This document shows, piece after piece, positions 1 through 6,138 of a stretch of DNA of 24,531 nucleotides. The number at the start of each line of letters is the position of its first letter. Position 1 is the stretch's first letter. The notes under the pieces are model-generated. The model saw only the letters and a program-made list of their open reading frames with translations, was not told the DNA's origin and did no database searches. A program made the translations under genes and the position numbers. The stretch is from Deltaproteobacteria bacterium (GTDB lineage Bacteria; Desulfobacterota; Desulfobacteria; Desulfobacterales; SURF-15): contig JAHEHB010000022.1 in the NCBI GenBank assembly GCA_024644775.1, positions 1 to 24,531 of the forward strand, written 5' to 3'.

Positions 1-178
1 TTTAACAGGGTGAAAGTCTATGTAGGCAAGACAGTTTATCAGGGTTTACCCCGTTCAATTCTTCGCAGAAGACGAGCGCAGCGGATTTAACTGGGGTTTT
101 TCCTTTATCGACGATGACGCTTTTGAACCGATCTCCCCAAAAATAGCCCCGCCGGTTATGCCGTTTGTTATAGTGCTT
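1..178 (-). pseudogene. Fragment of a REP-associated tyrosine transposase gene
   Basis: On the minus strand this stretch repeats the middle of the intact RAYT gene at 891-1844. Bases about 100-178 correspond to about 1404-1480 and encode KRHNRRGYFWGDRFKSVIVD, identical to the intact protein around its catalytic tyrosine region. Bases about 14-47 correspond to about 1373-1405 (LINCLAYIDLN in the intact gene). The two matching parts are separated by about 46 extra bases (48-93) flanked by the direct repeat GGGTTT (42-47 and 94-99), which shifts the frame. Neither the HUH motif nor the rest of the gene is visible here, although the window starts inside it. It is a decayed paralogue, not a functional gene. 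Confidence 0.8.
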
Positions 179-186
179 TTTTTTAG

Positions 187-221
187 TTGATTTATTGTAG
201 CTTGTGAGCTACAATTAGACT
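187..221 (+). promoter_or_regulatory. Promoter of the toxin-antitoxin pair, apparently leaderless
   Basis: TTGATT (187-192), a 17-base spacer and TACAAT (210-215) make a good sigma70-type promoter. The -10 box ends six bases before the toxin ATG at 222, so transcription is expected to begin at or within a base of the start codon. There is no room for a Shine-Dalgarno sequence. The start site is predicted only. Confidence 0.6.
194..215. promoter_or_regulatory. Palindromic operator over the toxin-antitoxin promoter
   Basis: ATTGTAGCT and AGCTACAAT form a perfect 9-base inverted repeat separated by TGTG. It fills the spacer and the -10 box. An operator placed here fits autorepression by the HTH antitoxin encoded by the second gene, the usual arrangement for type II modules. 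Binding is inferred. Confidence 0.6.
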
Positions 222-560
222 ATGGAAACCCAAGAATGGGAAATCAGGGAATATCTGAGACCGGATGGTAGATGCCCTTTCAGGAATTGGTTAAGATCCT
301 TGAAAGATGTTAACGCCCGTGCCAGAATTCGTGTCAGGATCAATCGAATTCGTCTCGGCAATTTTGGTGACTGCAAATCAGTGGGGAGTGGTGTCAGTGA
401 ATTTCGAATCGACTATGGACCGGGATATCGAGTTTACTTTGGTCGCGTTGGTGAAAAGCTGGTTCTGTTGCTATGTGGTGGATCCAAAATGAATCAGGAA
501 AAAGATATTAAAATCGCAAAGGAATATTGGCATGACTATAAAAAGAGAGAAAATGAGTAA
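222..560 (+). CDS. RelE/ParE-superfamily toxin (HI1419 / HigB-like addiction module killer)
   Basis: 112 aa, a normal length for the family called addiction module killer protein (RelE/ParE fold, Gp49-like). Recognisable features are the N-terminal EIREYLRPDGRCPFRNWLRSL, the middle ARIRVRINRIRLGNFGD and the C-terminal stretch FRIDYGPGYRVYFGRVGEKLVLLLCGGSK, matching the conserved core of these small basic toxins, which act on translation or replication. It is the first gene of a two-gene operon and overlaps the antitoxin start. Placing the toxin first is typical of the HigBA and HI1419/HI1420 groups. The ATG at 222 fits the family's N terminus but has no ribosome binding site because the promoter sits directly against it. 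The molecular target is not visible from sequence. Confidence 0.85.
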   Translation: METQEWEIREYLRPDGRCPFRNWLRSLKDVNARARIRVRINRIRLGNFGDCKSVGSGVSEFRIDYGPGYRVYFGRVGEKLVLLLCGGSKMNQEKDIKIAKEYWHDYKKRENE

Positions 561-858
561 AACTTCAAAAAGCTATAGAAAAGGGCTTCTAAAGGACCTT
601 CGGGATAATTTAGAGGCCGCCGCTTATCTCAATGCAGCGTTGGAAGATGGGTCTCAGGAGGTATTCATGCTGGCGTTGCGCGACGTGGCTGATGCGAAGG
701 GAATTTCAGAATTAGCAATTAAATCCGGACTAAATCGGGAAAATATGTATCGAATACTCTCTGAGAAAGGAAATCCTCAACTGGGGAGCCTTTCTGTTCT
801 ATTAGAAAGTATGGGACTTAAGCTGGCGGTCGAAGTAAAAAAGTCAAAAGCGGCCTGA
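532..858 (+). CDS. HTH antitoxin of the HI1420 family
   Basis: 108 aa. The segment from about residue 20 (LKDLRDNLEAAAYLNAALEDG) through VFMLALRDVADAKGISELAIKSGLNRENMYRILSEKGNPQLGSLSVLLESMGLKLAVEVKKS matches the probable addiction module antidote proteins (HI1420 type) with an Xre-like helix-turn-helix (ISELAIKSGLNRENMYRILS). It should bind both the toxin and the palindrome at 194-215. The gene overlaps the toxin's 3' end by 29 bases from ATG 532, which has AAGGA eight bases upstream. A second in-frame ATG at 553, overlapping the toxin stop by 8 bases and preceded by GAGAG, is equally credible. It ends convergently with the RAYT gene, about 30 bases away. Confidence 0.85.
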   Translation: MTIKREKMSKTSKSYRKGLLKDLRDNLEAAAYLNAALEDGSQEVFMLALRDVADAKGISELAIKSGLNRENMYRILSEKGNPQLGSLSVLLESMGLKLAVEVKKSKAA

Positions 859-890
859 CAAGGAATCAAAATACTTCCAAGCAGCATTGT

Positions 891-1844
891 TTAAACAATT
901 TCAGACAGTCGCTTTAACGAATACACCCCGGACAATCCCTTTACAGGTTTTGGTTTTTTTTCATTCTTGGAATGAAACAGATGTTTGAATCGTTGGTAAG
1001 TCTTTGAAACAAATTCTTTAGAGCCGATGACGCCGGAATCTGTAAAATACCGCGTGCGGTACCGGAATCGATCGCTTCGGCCCAGTTCAAATTCTCTGTT
1101 GCGCTCCTTTTCGACTACTTTGTCGTCAATTACTTTGGCCATTTGCTTCTCGGGCCGGTTTAAAGCCCCTGTTTCATGAATATATCGGCGATACCGTCGG
1201 ATCCGCTCTTTTTCGCCTTTGAGACACTTGTCCGCCGAAGGCGGATTAAATTCTTTTAGCCCGAAATCAGTGGAAAGAAAGGCATCCCGGTTGTTGGTCT
1301 GCACATGATACCCAATAGAATTCCAGCGGTAGTCTTCAGGCCGTTCAACGATGCCCGCTCGCAACGGATTTAAGTCTATGTAGGCAAGACAGTTTATCAG
1401 GGTTTCTCCTTTATCAACGATAACGCTTTTGAACCGATCCCCCCAGAAATAGCCCCGCCGGTTGTGCCGTTTGTTATAATACCTTGAAAATCCAACCTTT
1501 ACCTCACGGACAAATTCTGAAAGGCTCGATAGTTTTTCACGAAAATAAGGAATTTGCCCCTCGGCAAATGCCCGGCTGTCCCCATAAAAGGATTTAAATC
1601 GTGTCTTTATCTCCTCATCGGTGAAATTGTTTTCGGGAAACATCTTCACCAGCAGGTGAAAATGATTGCCCATCAGGCAAAAACCCAAGATCTCGGTAAA
1701 ATAAAAAGAAGCGTAGCGTTTGATCAACGCCAACATGAAATCCTTTTCAATATCTTCCAGCGGAAAACCGTTTAAGGCAGTCCTGGATATAATGTGATAA
1801 ACCGCTGTTTCATCATTTATAACCAATCGCTGTATTCTGGGCAT
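891..1844 (-). CDS. REP-associated tyrosine transposase (RAYT, Y1_Tnp family)
   Basis: 317 aa from ATG 1844. HUH single-strand DNA transposase of the IS200-like RAYT group, thought to act on REP hairpins. Visible motifs are YHIISRT near residues 16-22, the metal-binding HUH motif in GNHFHLL (HFH 61-63), RYYNKRHNRRGYFWGDRFKS with the candidate catalytic tyrosine at 122 or 123, and YIDLNPLRAG. A C-terminal extension of about 120 charged residues follows the catalytic domain. ATG 1844 is preferred over the longer ATG 1889: family members usually begin MPRI, GGAGG lies eight bases upstream (1853-1857), and the predicted -10 box (1890-1895) leaves no leader for 1889. The gene carries a hairpin at 1231-1245 and has a broken relative at 1-178. 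Confidence 0.88.
   Translation of the reverse strand: MPRIQRLVINDETAVYHIISRTALNGFPLEDIEKDFMLALIKRYASFYFTEILGFCLMGNHFHLLVKMFPENNFTDEEIKTRFKSFYGDSRAFAEGQIPYFREKLSSLSEFVREVKVGFSRYYNKRHNRRGYFWGDRFKSVIVDKGETLINCLAYIDLNPLRAGIVERPEDYRWNSIGYHVQTNNRDAFLSTDFGLKEFNPPSADKCLKGEKERIRRYRRYIHETGALNRPEKQMAKVIDDKVVEKERNREFELGRSDRFRYRTRYFTDSGVIGSKEFVSKTYQRFKHLFHSKNEKKPKPVKGLSGVYSLKRLSEIV
1231..1245. repeat. REP-like hairpin inside the RAYT gene
   Basis: TCCGCCGAAGGCGGA is a perfect 6-base stem with a three-base loop, lying in frame inside the RAYT C-terminal region (encoding part of FNPPSADK). On the minus strand it reads TTTAATCCGCCTTCGGCGGA. Nearly the same block, TTAATCCGCCGGAGGCGGAC, occurs at 6252-6272, so it may be a REP-like unit recognised by this transposase family. 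Confidence 0.5.
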
Positions 1845-1889
1845 TGTTGACGCCTCCGCTCCGCTTTCTGCTTTGAATTGTTTGTCCAT

Positions 1890-1917
1890 ACATTACACAA
1901 GAATTGGTCCGTGTCAA
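1890..1917 (-). promoter_or_regulatory. Putative promoter of the RAYT gene
   Basis: On the minus strand, TTGACA (1917-1912), 16 bases, then TAATGT (1895-1890). The predicted start near 1883 gives a leader of about 40 bases to ATG 1844. The -35 box is the end of a tandem-repeat unit, so the repeat supplies part of the promoter. Confidence 0.45.
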
Positions 1918-1984
1918 TAATAAAATACCTGTCCCTTTTTTTTCAGTCCGTGTCAAGAATAAAATACCTGTCCCTTTTTTCTCA
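1907..1984. repeat. Two tandem 39-bp repeats upstream of the RAYT gene
   Basis: Units 1907-1945 and 1946-1984 differ at only two or three positions. Each contains GTCCGTGTCAA, AATAAAATACCTGTCCC and a T run. Read on the minus strand, each unit is an A run, GGGACAGGTATTTTATT, then TTGACACGGAC. The copy nearer the gene provides the TTGACA box. Confidence 0.85.
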
Positions 1985-2134
1985 ATTAATAGAACCGGAA
2001 AATCTTTGTACACTTTTCCGAATCGCAATATACAGATGGTATGTTTTGACTCGTTGCGGTGTATTAGTTTCAGCACGATATCATATGCTCAAATTAAATC
2101 ACGTTTGACTGAAAATATTGTGAAAAAATGAGAC

Positions 2135-2511
2135 ATGTCAAAACTTCCGTCAAATCGTTATCTCGGAAAATTATTCTCTGAAGCGTTTCAATGGCTGTTT
2201 CGGAGAAGAAAAAAACACCCTCCATCATCAGACATCTGGGATTTTCGCAGAGGTTGGGAAGATAACAGAGAATCTATCGCGGATATGTTTCGAAAGGGAG
2301 CGTATCAATTTGATATACAAAAGAAGATAACTTTGTCGCGTGGCGAAAGGGTTGCTGTCTGGTCGTCCCGGGATGCTTTAGTGCTGAAGGTGTTGACATG
2401 GATTATTCAAGAAATATTAAAGCCGGTTTTATCTATATCCTGCTACCACCTGGAGGGCCACGGGGGGGTGAAAGGTGCGGTAAGAGATGTTATGGCGCAA
2501 TGTCCAAAATA
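2135..2511 (+). pseudogene. N-terminal fragment of a reverse transcriptase (RT), truncated by an insertion sequence
   Basis: About 125 codons remain. The reading frame has the layout of the N-terminal part of a retron/group II-type RT: IWDFRRGWEDNRESIADMFRKGAYQFDIQKKITLSRGERVAVWSSRDALVLKVLTWIIQEIL (spacer and RT1 to RT2-like region), then CYHLEGHGGVKGAVRDVM, resembling the segment just before the first catalytic aspartate. The polymerase motifs, including YxDD, are absent: reading runs into the left inverted repeat of the insertion sequence at 2512 and stops at 2530. No continuation of the RT was recognised after the insertion sequence (4921-5039), so the 3' part has been deleted, not just interrupted. 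Identification is by pattern only, and the exact RT class cannot be named. Confidence 0.55.
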
Positions 2512-2555
2512 CATGACTATCGGCCATTAATAAATTAATTGACATAATTTAATAC
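2512..2555. repeat. Left terminal inverted repeat of the insertion sequence
   Basis: Pairs with 4877-4920. The inner part (2521-2555) is the better conserved and is AT-rich. Its inner edge lies just 21 bases before the transposase start, so it may also carry the promoter. Confidence 0.65.
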
Positions 2556-2576
2556 AGAGTATATGTATGGTTGAGT

Positions 2577-4874
2577 ATGCGAGATAGAGCCATGCCCAAC
2601 CAGAAAAACAAAATTGACCCTGATGATACCGATGTCCGCACGAAGGATATTATAGCCTGGATAAATAGGATAGAAAAGTCAAAACTTCCGGTAAAAAAAT
2701 TTTTTGAAAGCAACCCAGTTCCGTTTAGCCGTTCACAGTATTACCTGTATACTAAAAAATTAAAGAAATTTGGCGAATCAAGCCTTGGTGATAAAAGGCG
2801 TAAAGGAGGCAATAAGAAACTCACTGCTGATAGTGAGGCCTTCATTGCAGGATGTGTTGAAAGCAATCCTGAGATAAGTCCCCAATGGATACAGCAAGCC
2901 GTTAATAAGAGGTATGGTATCCTATTGAGTCCATCGGGTATAACAAGGGTTTTGCAAAGACTCAATCTTGTTAAAGAGAAACGAACAAAAGGACGGCCTA
3001 GAAAATATGAGCGAGAAGTTCAGCACAATTCTTGTGGCGGCTTTGAGTTGATCGTAGCCCTGGCATATCATCTTGGCTGGGTCCAGATGACAGCCACCGC
3101 CATTAAGGAGTTTATCAAATCGTTTAAGAGAACAAAAGCCTTTAGATCCAGCGCGAGTTGTTCTGACAAAAAAGGACGCGATAAATTTGGCAGATTCACA
3201 ACCAAATACAATCAACGCGAAGATATCAGAAAAAGCCGCTTTGATTCAATTAGCCAAAAACGAGCTCAGAAAAATTGGCAATCGATGAATGTGATTCGGG
3301 ACGACATAAAAACCATTGAGCGCAAGAGTTTAGCCATACTGTCGCTTCCGGTAGTCACGATGAATGGGAGCATCCGAAGTGTAGATTCGGCGCTTGGCCA
3401 AGAGCTAAAGCACCTTGCCAGTTTTGATTACAAGCAAAGTTCGCTGACGAAATATCTAAATGAATTAAAGTACTTGGGGGTATCAGGAAAGCTTCTTGAA
3501 AATATCGTGACATTTTGGAGCAAATGCTGGGGGCCTGAGATCAAAGCGCTTAGCTACCGAACATTTCTGTGTTACTACATCGATGGTAATACCAAAGCAC
3601 TTTGGTCCTCAAAGCGTGTGAAACAAAATAAAGTTACGATGCTTGGACGGGTAATGGGATGTCTGGAGCATGTATTCATCCATGATACTTTTGGTAATCC
3701 GGTTTATTTTGAAACCTATTCCGGACATGGTCCATGCGGCGAACATATTCTTAAGATGTTCGAAAAAATAGAGGATGTGATTGAAGATGTCGCGGGTTCC
3801 AGGACATCTGTGACGCGAGTGCTAGTCATGGATGGCGCCCATAACAGTGTCAAAACGCTGCGTGCCTTTGCATCGCAACAGAAATATCATTATATTACCC
3901 CTTTGGATGATAATCAGTGGAAAGAAAGAAAAATTGTCAGTATCGGGCGAGCTAAGCGTTATCGGTATGGAAACGCAACGCTCAGAGAGGTTGTTATCGA
4001 ACTTGAGGATTCTCAAGAAAAAGGTTATTTGATCAAAAGCGGTGCGATAAAGATAGATTGGGATAATGGCAAAATGACGGTGCTGCTTACCAGCCTGCCG
4101 ATAGGAACGACTGGCTCCAGTGAAATTGTACGATCTTACTTTAATAGATGGCCGGCCGAAGAGTTGCAATTCAAATCGATGAAAGCTACTGTCTCCTTGC
4201 ATCGAGTTGCGGGATATGGGAAACAGAAGATCAAAGATGAAAAAGTTGCACAAAGACAAGAGCATGCCGCAAGAATGGTCGCTAATTTAGAAAAGATACT
4301 CAAAAAGCCAATAGAAGCGATAAGCGTGCACGAAGAATCAATGGCTGAGCTTATTCCAAAAGAACGTCGTCTTCGACAACAAAGTAAAATTGAGTCCGGC
4401 AAACGTAAGCTACCGCAAAAACAAATACAACAGCTAAATACGTATGGGAAACAGATTCGAAGTCACGAGAGACAAATTAAAAAGATCGAAAAGGAGCATC
4501 TTGATAATTTTAAACTTCTTAGAAAACACAGGCGCGAATGGCTTCGCCTACAGGGAAAAGAAACAGTCTGTAAAGTAGATGTAGAACTTGATCAAATATT
4601 AACATTCCATCGAGTCAGTCTATCAAATCTATATGCGTACTTCATTAAACATTTTATAGGCGGTCAACCGATCAGTATGACCAATCTATTGCATAAAATT
4701 ATTCACGTTCATGCAAAGATTGAAGAAAATGGTGATATTCGCAGGATACTTTTGGAGTATAATAAAAAGGATAAGTTGATGATGGATAAACTATCCGGTG
4801 CAATTGAAAAAATGAATGCTTTGCACATTATTGGCCCTAGAGGTAAACGAATGGAGTTTTCCTTAGAAACGTGA
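2577..4874 (+). CDS. Large DDE transposase with N-terminal helix-turn-helix domains
   Basis: 765 aa from ATG 2577 (TTG 2571 and ATG 2592 also possible; no clear ribosome binding site decides). The N-terminal ~130 residues look like paired HTH domains (SRSQYYLYTKKLKKFGESSLGDKRRKGGNKKLTADSEAFI, then PSGITRVLQRLNLVKEKRTKGRPRKY). A catalytic core of RNase H type follows: first aspartate in YYIDGNTKALWS (about residue 336), second in LVMDGAHNS (about 419), and YFNRWPAEELQFKSMK (about 521-536), which resembles the Y-R-E-K signature of IS4-superfamily transposases. The ~200-residue C terminus after HRVAGYGKQ is rich in K, E and Q and probably coiled-coil. The length and insertions exceed ordinary IS4 or IS1634 enzymes; I cannot assign a named IS family. 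Confidence 0.8.
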   Translation: MRDRAMPNQKNKIDPDDTDVRTKDIIAWINRIEKSKLPVKKFFESNPVPFSRSQYYLYTKKLKKFGESSLGDKRRKGGNKKLTADSEAFIAGCVESNPEISPQWIQQAVNKRYGILLSPSGITRVLQRLNLVKEKRTKGRPRKYEREVQHNSCGGFELIVALAYHLGWVQMTATAIKEFIKSFKRTKAFRSSASCSDKKGRDKFGRFTTKYNQREDIRKSRFDSISQKRAQKNWQSMNVIRDDIKTIERKSLAILSLPVVTMNGSIRSVDSALGQELKHLASFDYKQSSLTKYLNELKYLGVSGKLLENIVTFWSKCWGPEIKALSYRTFLCYYIDGNTKALWSSKRVKQNKVTMLGRVMGCLEHVFIHDTFGNPVYFETYSGHGPCGEHILKMFEKIEDVIEDVAGSRTSVTRVLVMDGAHNSVKTLRAFASQQKYHYITPLDDNQWKERKIVSIGRAKRYRYGNATLREVVIELEDSQEKGYLIKSGAIKIDWDNGKMTVLLTSLPIGTTGSSEIVRSYFNRWPAEELQFKSMKATVSLHRVAGYGKQKIKDEKVAQRQEHAARMVANLEKILKKPIEAISVHEESMAELIPKERRLRQQSKIESGKRKLPQKQIQQLNTYGKQIRSHERQIKKIEKEHLDNFKLLRKHRREWLRLQGKETVCKVDVELDQILTFHRVSLSNLYAYFIKHFIGGQPISMTNLLHKIIHVHAKIEENGDIRRILLEYNKKDKLMMDKLSGAIEKMNALHIIGPRGKRMEFSLET

Positions 4875-4876
4875 TT

Positions 4877-4920
4877 GTATTAAATTAATTCAAATTAATT
4901 AATAATAGCCGAAACTGATG
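4877..4920. repeat. Right terminal inverted repeat of the insertion sequence
   Basis: Pairs with 2512-2555. It begins two bases after the transposase stop codon (TGA 4872-4874), so the element has no spare 3' sequence. Confidence 0.65.
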
Positions 4921-5039
4921 ATATACAAAGATAAGATAGAAAATTTCGATATATTCATCTTTATCGATGGCGATGTTTGATGTCAAGAAAAAAATTGTTA
5001 TCGTTTTCTGTTTTAAACAAATTTTTTCTGACAGAAGGT
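4921..5039. other. Non-coding interval between the insertion sequence and hicA
   Basis: An AT-rich stretch with no open frame that I recognise. It should contain whatever followed the reverse transcriptase stub before the insertion, but no RT motif is seen in any frame. No convincing intrinsic terminator for hicBA is visible. Confidence 0.5.
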
Positions 5040-5276
5040 TTAATCCCAAAAATCGTTAATATTAAATCTTCTTAATATTGCGTTAATGACGGGTATGGTA
5101 ATCTCTGTTCCTGGGCCATGATCTTTGTTTGGATATTGGAGACCCTTTTTAGAATTTGGTGAATCAGGTTTGAGTAGAATGATTTCGGAGCCTTTGCCCC
5201 GGTTTGGCATTTTCACAATTCCGTATGATTTTAGTTTTTTTAGGAGTTCTCTTAGCTTTAGTGCTTTTTTAGACAC
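5040..5276 (-). CDS. hicA: HicA-family mRNA interferase toxin
   Basis: 78 aa from GTG 5276, or 83 aa from TTG 5291. Small basic protein of the HicA/YcfA type with a dsRBD-like fold, acting as a translation-independent RNA-cleaving toxin in this family. Seen: KLRELLKKLKSYGIVKMPNRGKGSEIILLKP, where the family has its short helix and G-S-H/E-I/H strand, and TEITIPVINAILRRFNI, corresponding to the usual T-x-P-V segment plus C-terminal helix ending in a lone R-R-F-x-I. The usual histidine after G-S is replaced by E (GKGSEIILL); a histidine occurs later in KDHGPGTE. GTG 5276 overlaps the hicB stop (GTGTCTAA), typical of translational coupling, and is favoured over TTG 5291. The replaced histidine makes activity uncertain. 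Confidence 0.65.
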   Translation of the reverse strand: MSKKALKLRELLKKLKSYGIVKMPNRGKGSEIILLKPDSPNSKKGLQYPNKDHGPGTEITIPVINAILRRFNINDFWD

Positions 5277-5622
5277 GGCATGATTTGGCAAGACACGTTT
5301 TTGCTATTATCCAAGGCGGAACAAAAGTTTCCATAGAATTTGCGTCGCTAAAATTAGACTTGAGAGGCACTGTGTCTTCGGTCTGCGGGCGACATGCATA
5401 AAATTCTTTCCACACTTCTGGAGGAGCGGGGCGATAGAGGTTTTCAAGGTTATCATTGCTGAAGGCATAATCAACTTGAGCAAGGATCAAATCTGCCAGA
5501 TCTTTTTTAACGGCTTCAATACTATTACCCGTAGCTACAATATCCAGCTCAAGGCAGTGTCCTATAAATATGTCGCCATCTTTTTTTAGCAAACAGTTAA
5601 ACACCATACTTGTGGTATTCAT
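5269..5622 (-). CDS. hicB: HicB-family antitoxin
   Basis: 117 aa. The N-terminal half is a HicB-like partial RNase H fold: FNCLLKKDGDIFIGHCLELDIVATGNSIEAVKKDLADLILAQVDYAFSNDN, in which GHCLELDIVATGNSIEEA-type wording is the family hallmark. It neutralises HicA. The C-terminal half (FYACRPQTEDTVPLKSNFSDANSMETFVPPWIIAKTCLAKSCRV) shows no obvious HTH or ribbon-helix-helix DNA-binding domain, so autoregulation may depend on another feature. It is the first gene of the pair, overlapping hicA. The ATG at 5622 has no strong ribosome binding site. It is transcribed towards the insertion sequence. Confidence 0.75.
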   Translation of the reverse strand: MNTTSMVFNCLLKKDGDIFIGHCLELDIVATGNSIEAVKKDLADLILAQVDYAFSNDNLENLYRPAPPEVWKEFYACRPQTEDTVPLKSNFSDANSMETFVPPWIIAKTCLAKSCRV

Positions 5623-5663
5623 CTGCTTGGCTGAGAGAAAGGGAAGATGATTTGCTGTTTAAT

Positions 5664-5691
5664 ATGATAATAGAAACGATCATTATGTCAA
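5664..5691 (-). promoter_or_regulatory. Putative hicBA promoter with an internal inverted repeat
   Basis: On the minus strand, TTGACA (5691-5686), 16 bases, TATCAT (5669-5664). Between and over the boxes lies ATGAT-N10-ATCAT, a candidate operator. The predicted leader is about 35 bases. Confidence 0.5.
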
Positions 5692-5720
5692 CTATTTTCT
5701 AAGTGTTAAATGGTCACAAT

Positions 5721-5757
5721 CGACAAAAAGGGGCTACGGAAAAAACCGTAACCCCTT
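5721..5757 (-). terminator. Intrinsic terminator after tRNA-Val
   Basis: On the minus strand a 12-base stem (AAGGGGTTACGG with CCGTAGCCCCTT) and a loop of six T are followed by a T run. The one non-Watson-Crick position is a G-U pair only on the minus-strand RNA, which fixes its orientation. It closes the IHF-tRNA transcript and separates it from hicBA. Confidence 0.88.
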
Positions 5758-5765
5758 GAAATGAT

Positions 5766-5840
5766 TGGTAGGCGGTACTGGATTTGAACCAGTGACTTCT
5801 ACCGTGTGAAGGTAGCACTCTCCCGCTGAGTTAACCGCCC
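5766..5840 (-). tRNA. tRNA-Val (anticodon CAC), CCA encoded
   Basis: The 75-nt cloverleaf reads from 5840. Acceptor GGGCGGT pairs with ACCGCCT (one G-U), the D arm is CTCAGCGGGAGAG, the anticodon stem-loop is CTACC-TTCACAC-GGTAG with anticodon CAC, the T arm is CTGG-TTCAAAT-CCAG, and the discriminator A is followed by encoded CCA (5768-5766). It decodes the valine codon GUG. It begins one base after the stop codon of the upstream IHF-like gene and is followed by a terminator, so the two are probably one transcript cut by RNase P. Confidence 0.97.
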
Positions 5841-5841
5841 A

Positions 5842-6123
5842 TCACGATTCGTTGTTGACCAACTCTTTGAGTTCTTTGCCGACTTTAAAAAAAGGCAGCT
5901 TTTTCGGTGGTACGCCTATTTTGTTCCCGGTTTTTGGATTACGCCCCACATAGGGTTTATATTTTTTTACAGTGAAACTACCGAATCCCCTGATTTCAAC
6001 ACGTTCATTATTCGCCAGCGTTTGGGATATGGATTCGAAAAACGTTTCCACAAATTTTTCGGCATCTTTTCTGGTTATTGCGGTTTGATTTTTTAATTCG
6101 TTAATCAAATCTGACCTGTTCAT
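5842..6123 (-). CDS. HU/IHF-family DNA-bending protein (IHF beta-like)
   Basis: 93 aa, the usual size. The sequence MNRSDLINELKNQTAITRKDAEKFVETFFESISQTLANNERVEIRGFGSFTVKKYKPYVGRNPKTGNKIGVPPKKLPFFKVGKELKELV carries the family signature GFGSF and the RNPKTG beta-arm tip that intercalates into DNA. The start at 6123 is set by AAGGAG six bases upstream (6130-6135); the frame stays open upstream but without support. The overall sequence looks more like IHF beta than HU, but the subunit cannot be settled from sequence alone. The short repeat at 6139-6319 ends three bases upstream of the ribosome binding site. The stop codon is one base from tRNA-Val. Confidence 0.92.
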   Translation of the reverse strand: MNRSDLINELKNQTAITRKDAEKFVETFFESISQTLANNERVEIRGFGSFTVKKYKPYVGRNPKTGNKIGVPPKKLPFFKVGKELKELVNNES

Positions 6124-6138
6124 TGGGAGCTCCTTAGT

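Larger units (their letters stand above)
2512..4920 (+). mobile_element. Insertion sequence of about 2.4 kb with long imperfect inverted ends
   Basis: The left end (2512-2555) and the right end (4877-4920) are imperfect inverted repeats. Over the inner 35 bases (2521-2555 against 4877-4911) I count 28 matches, including an unbroken block GTATTAAATTA at the inner edge and GCCGA near the outer edge. The similarity continues more weakly to CAT at 2512 and ATG at 4920. ATA flanks both sides (2509-2511 and 4921-4923), a possible 3-bp target duplication, though the flanks are AT-rich. One transposase gene fills the interior. The outermost boundary is uncertain by about 9 bases on each side. Confidence 0.7.

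Noticed and set aside
2138..2690. Direct repeat GTCAAAACTTCCG at 2138-2150 and about 2677-2689
   Set aside because: Thirteen bases in AT-rich coding sequence; one copy in the reverse transcriptase stub, the other in the transposase. Likely chance.
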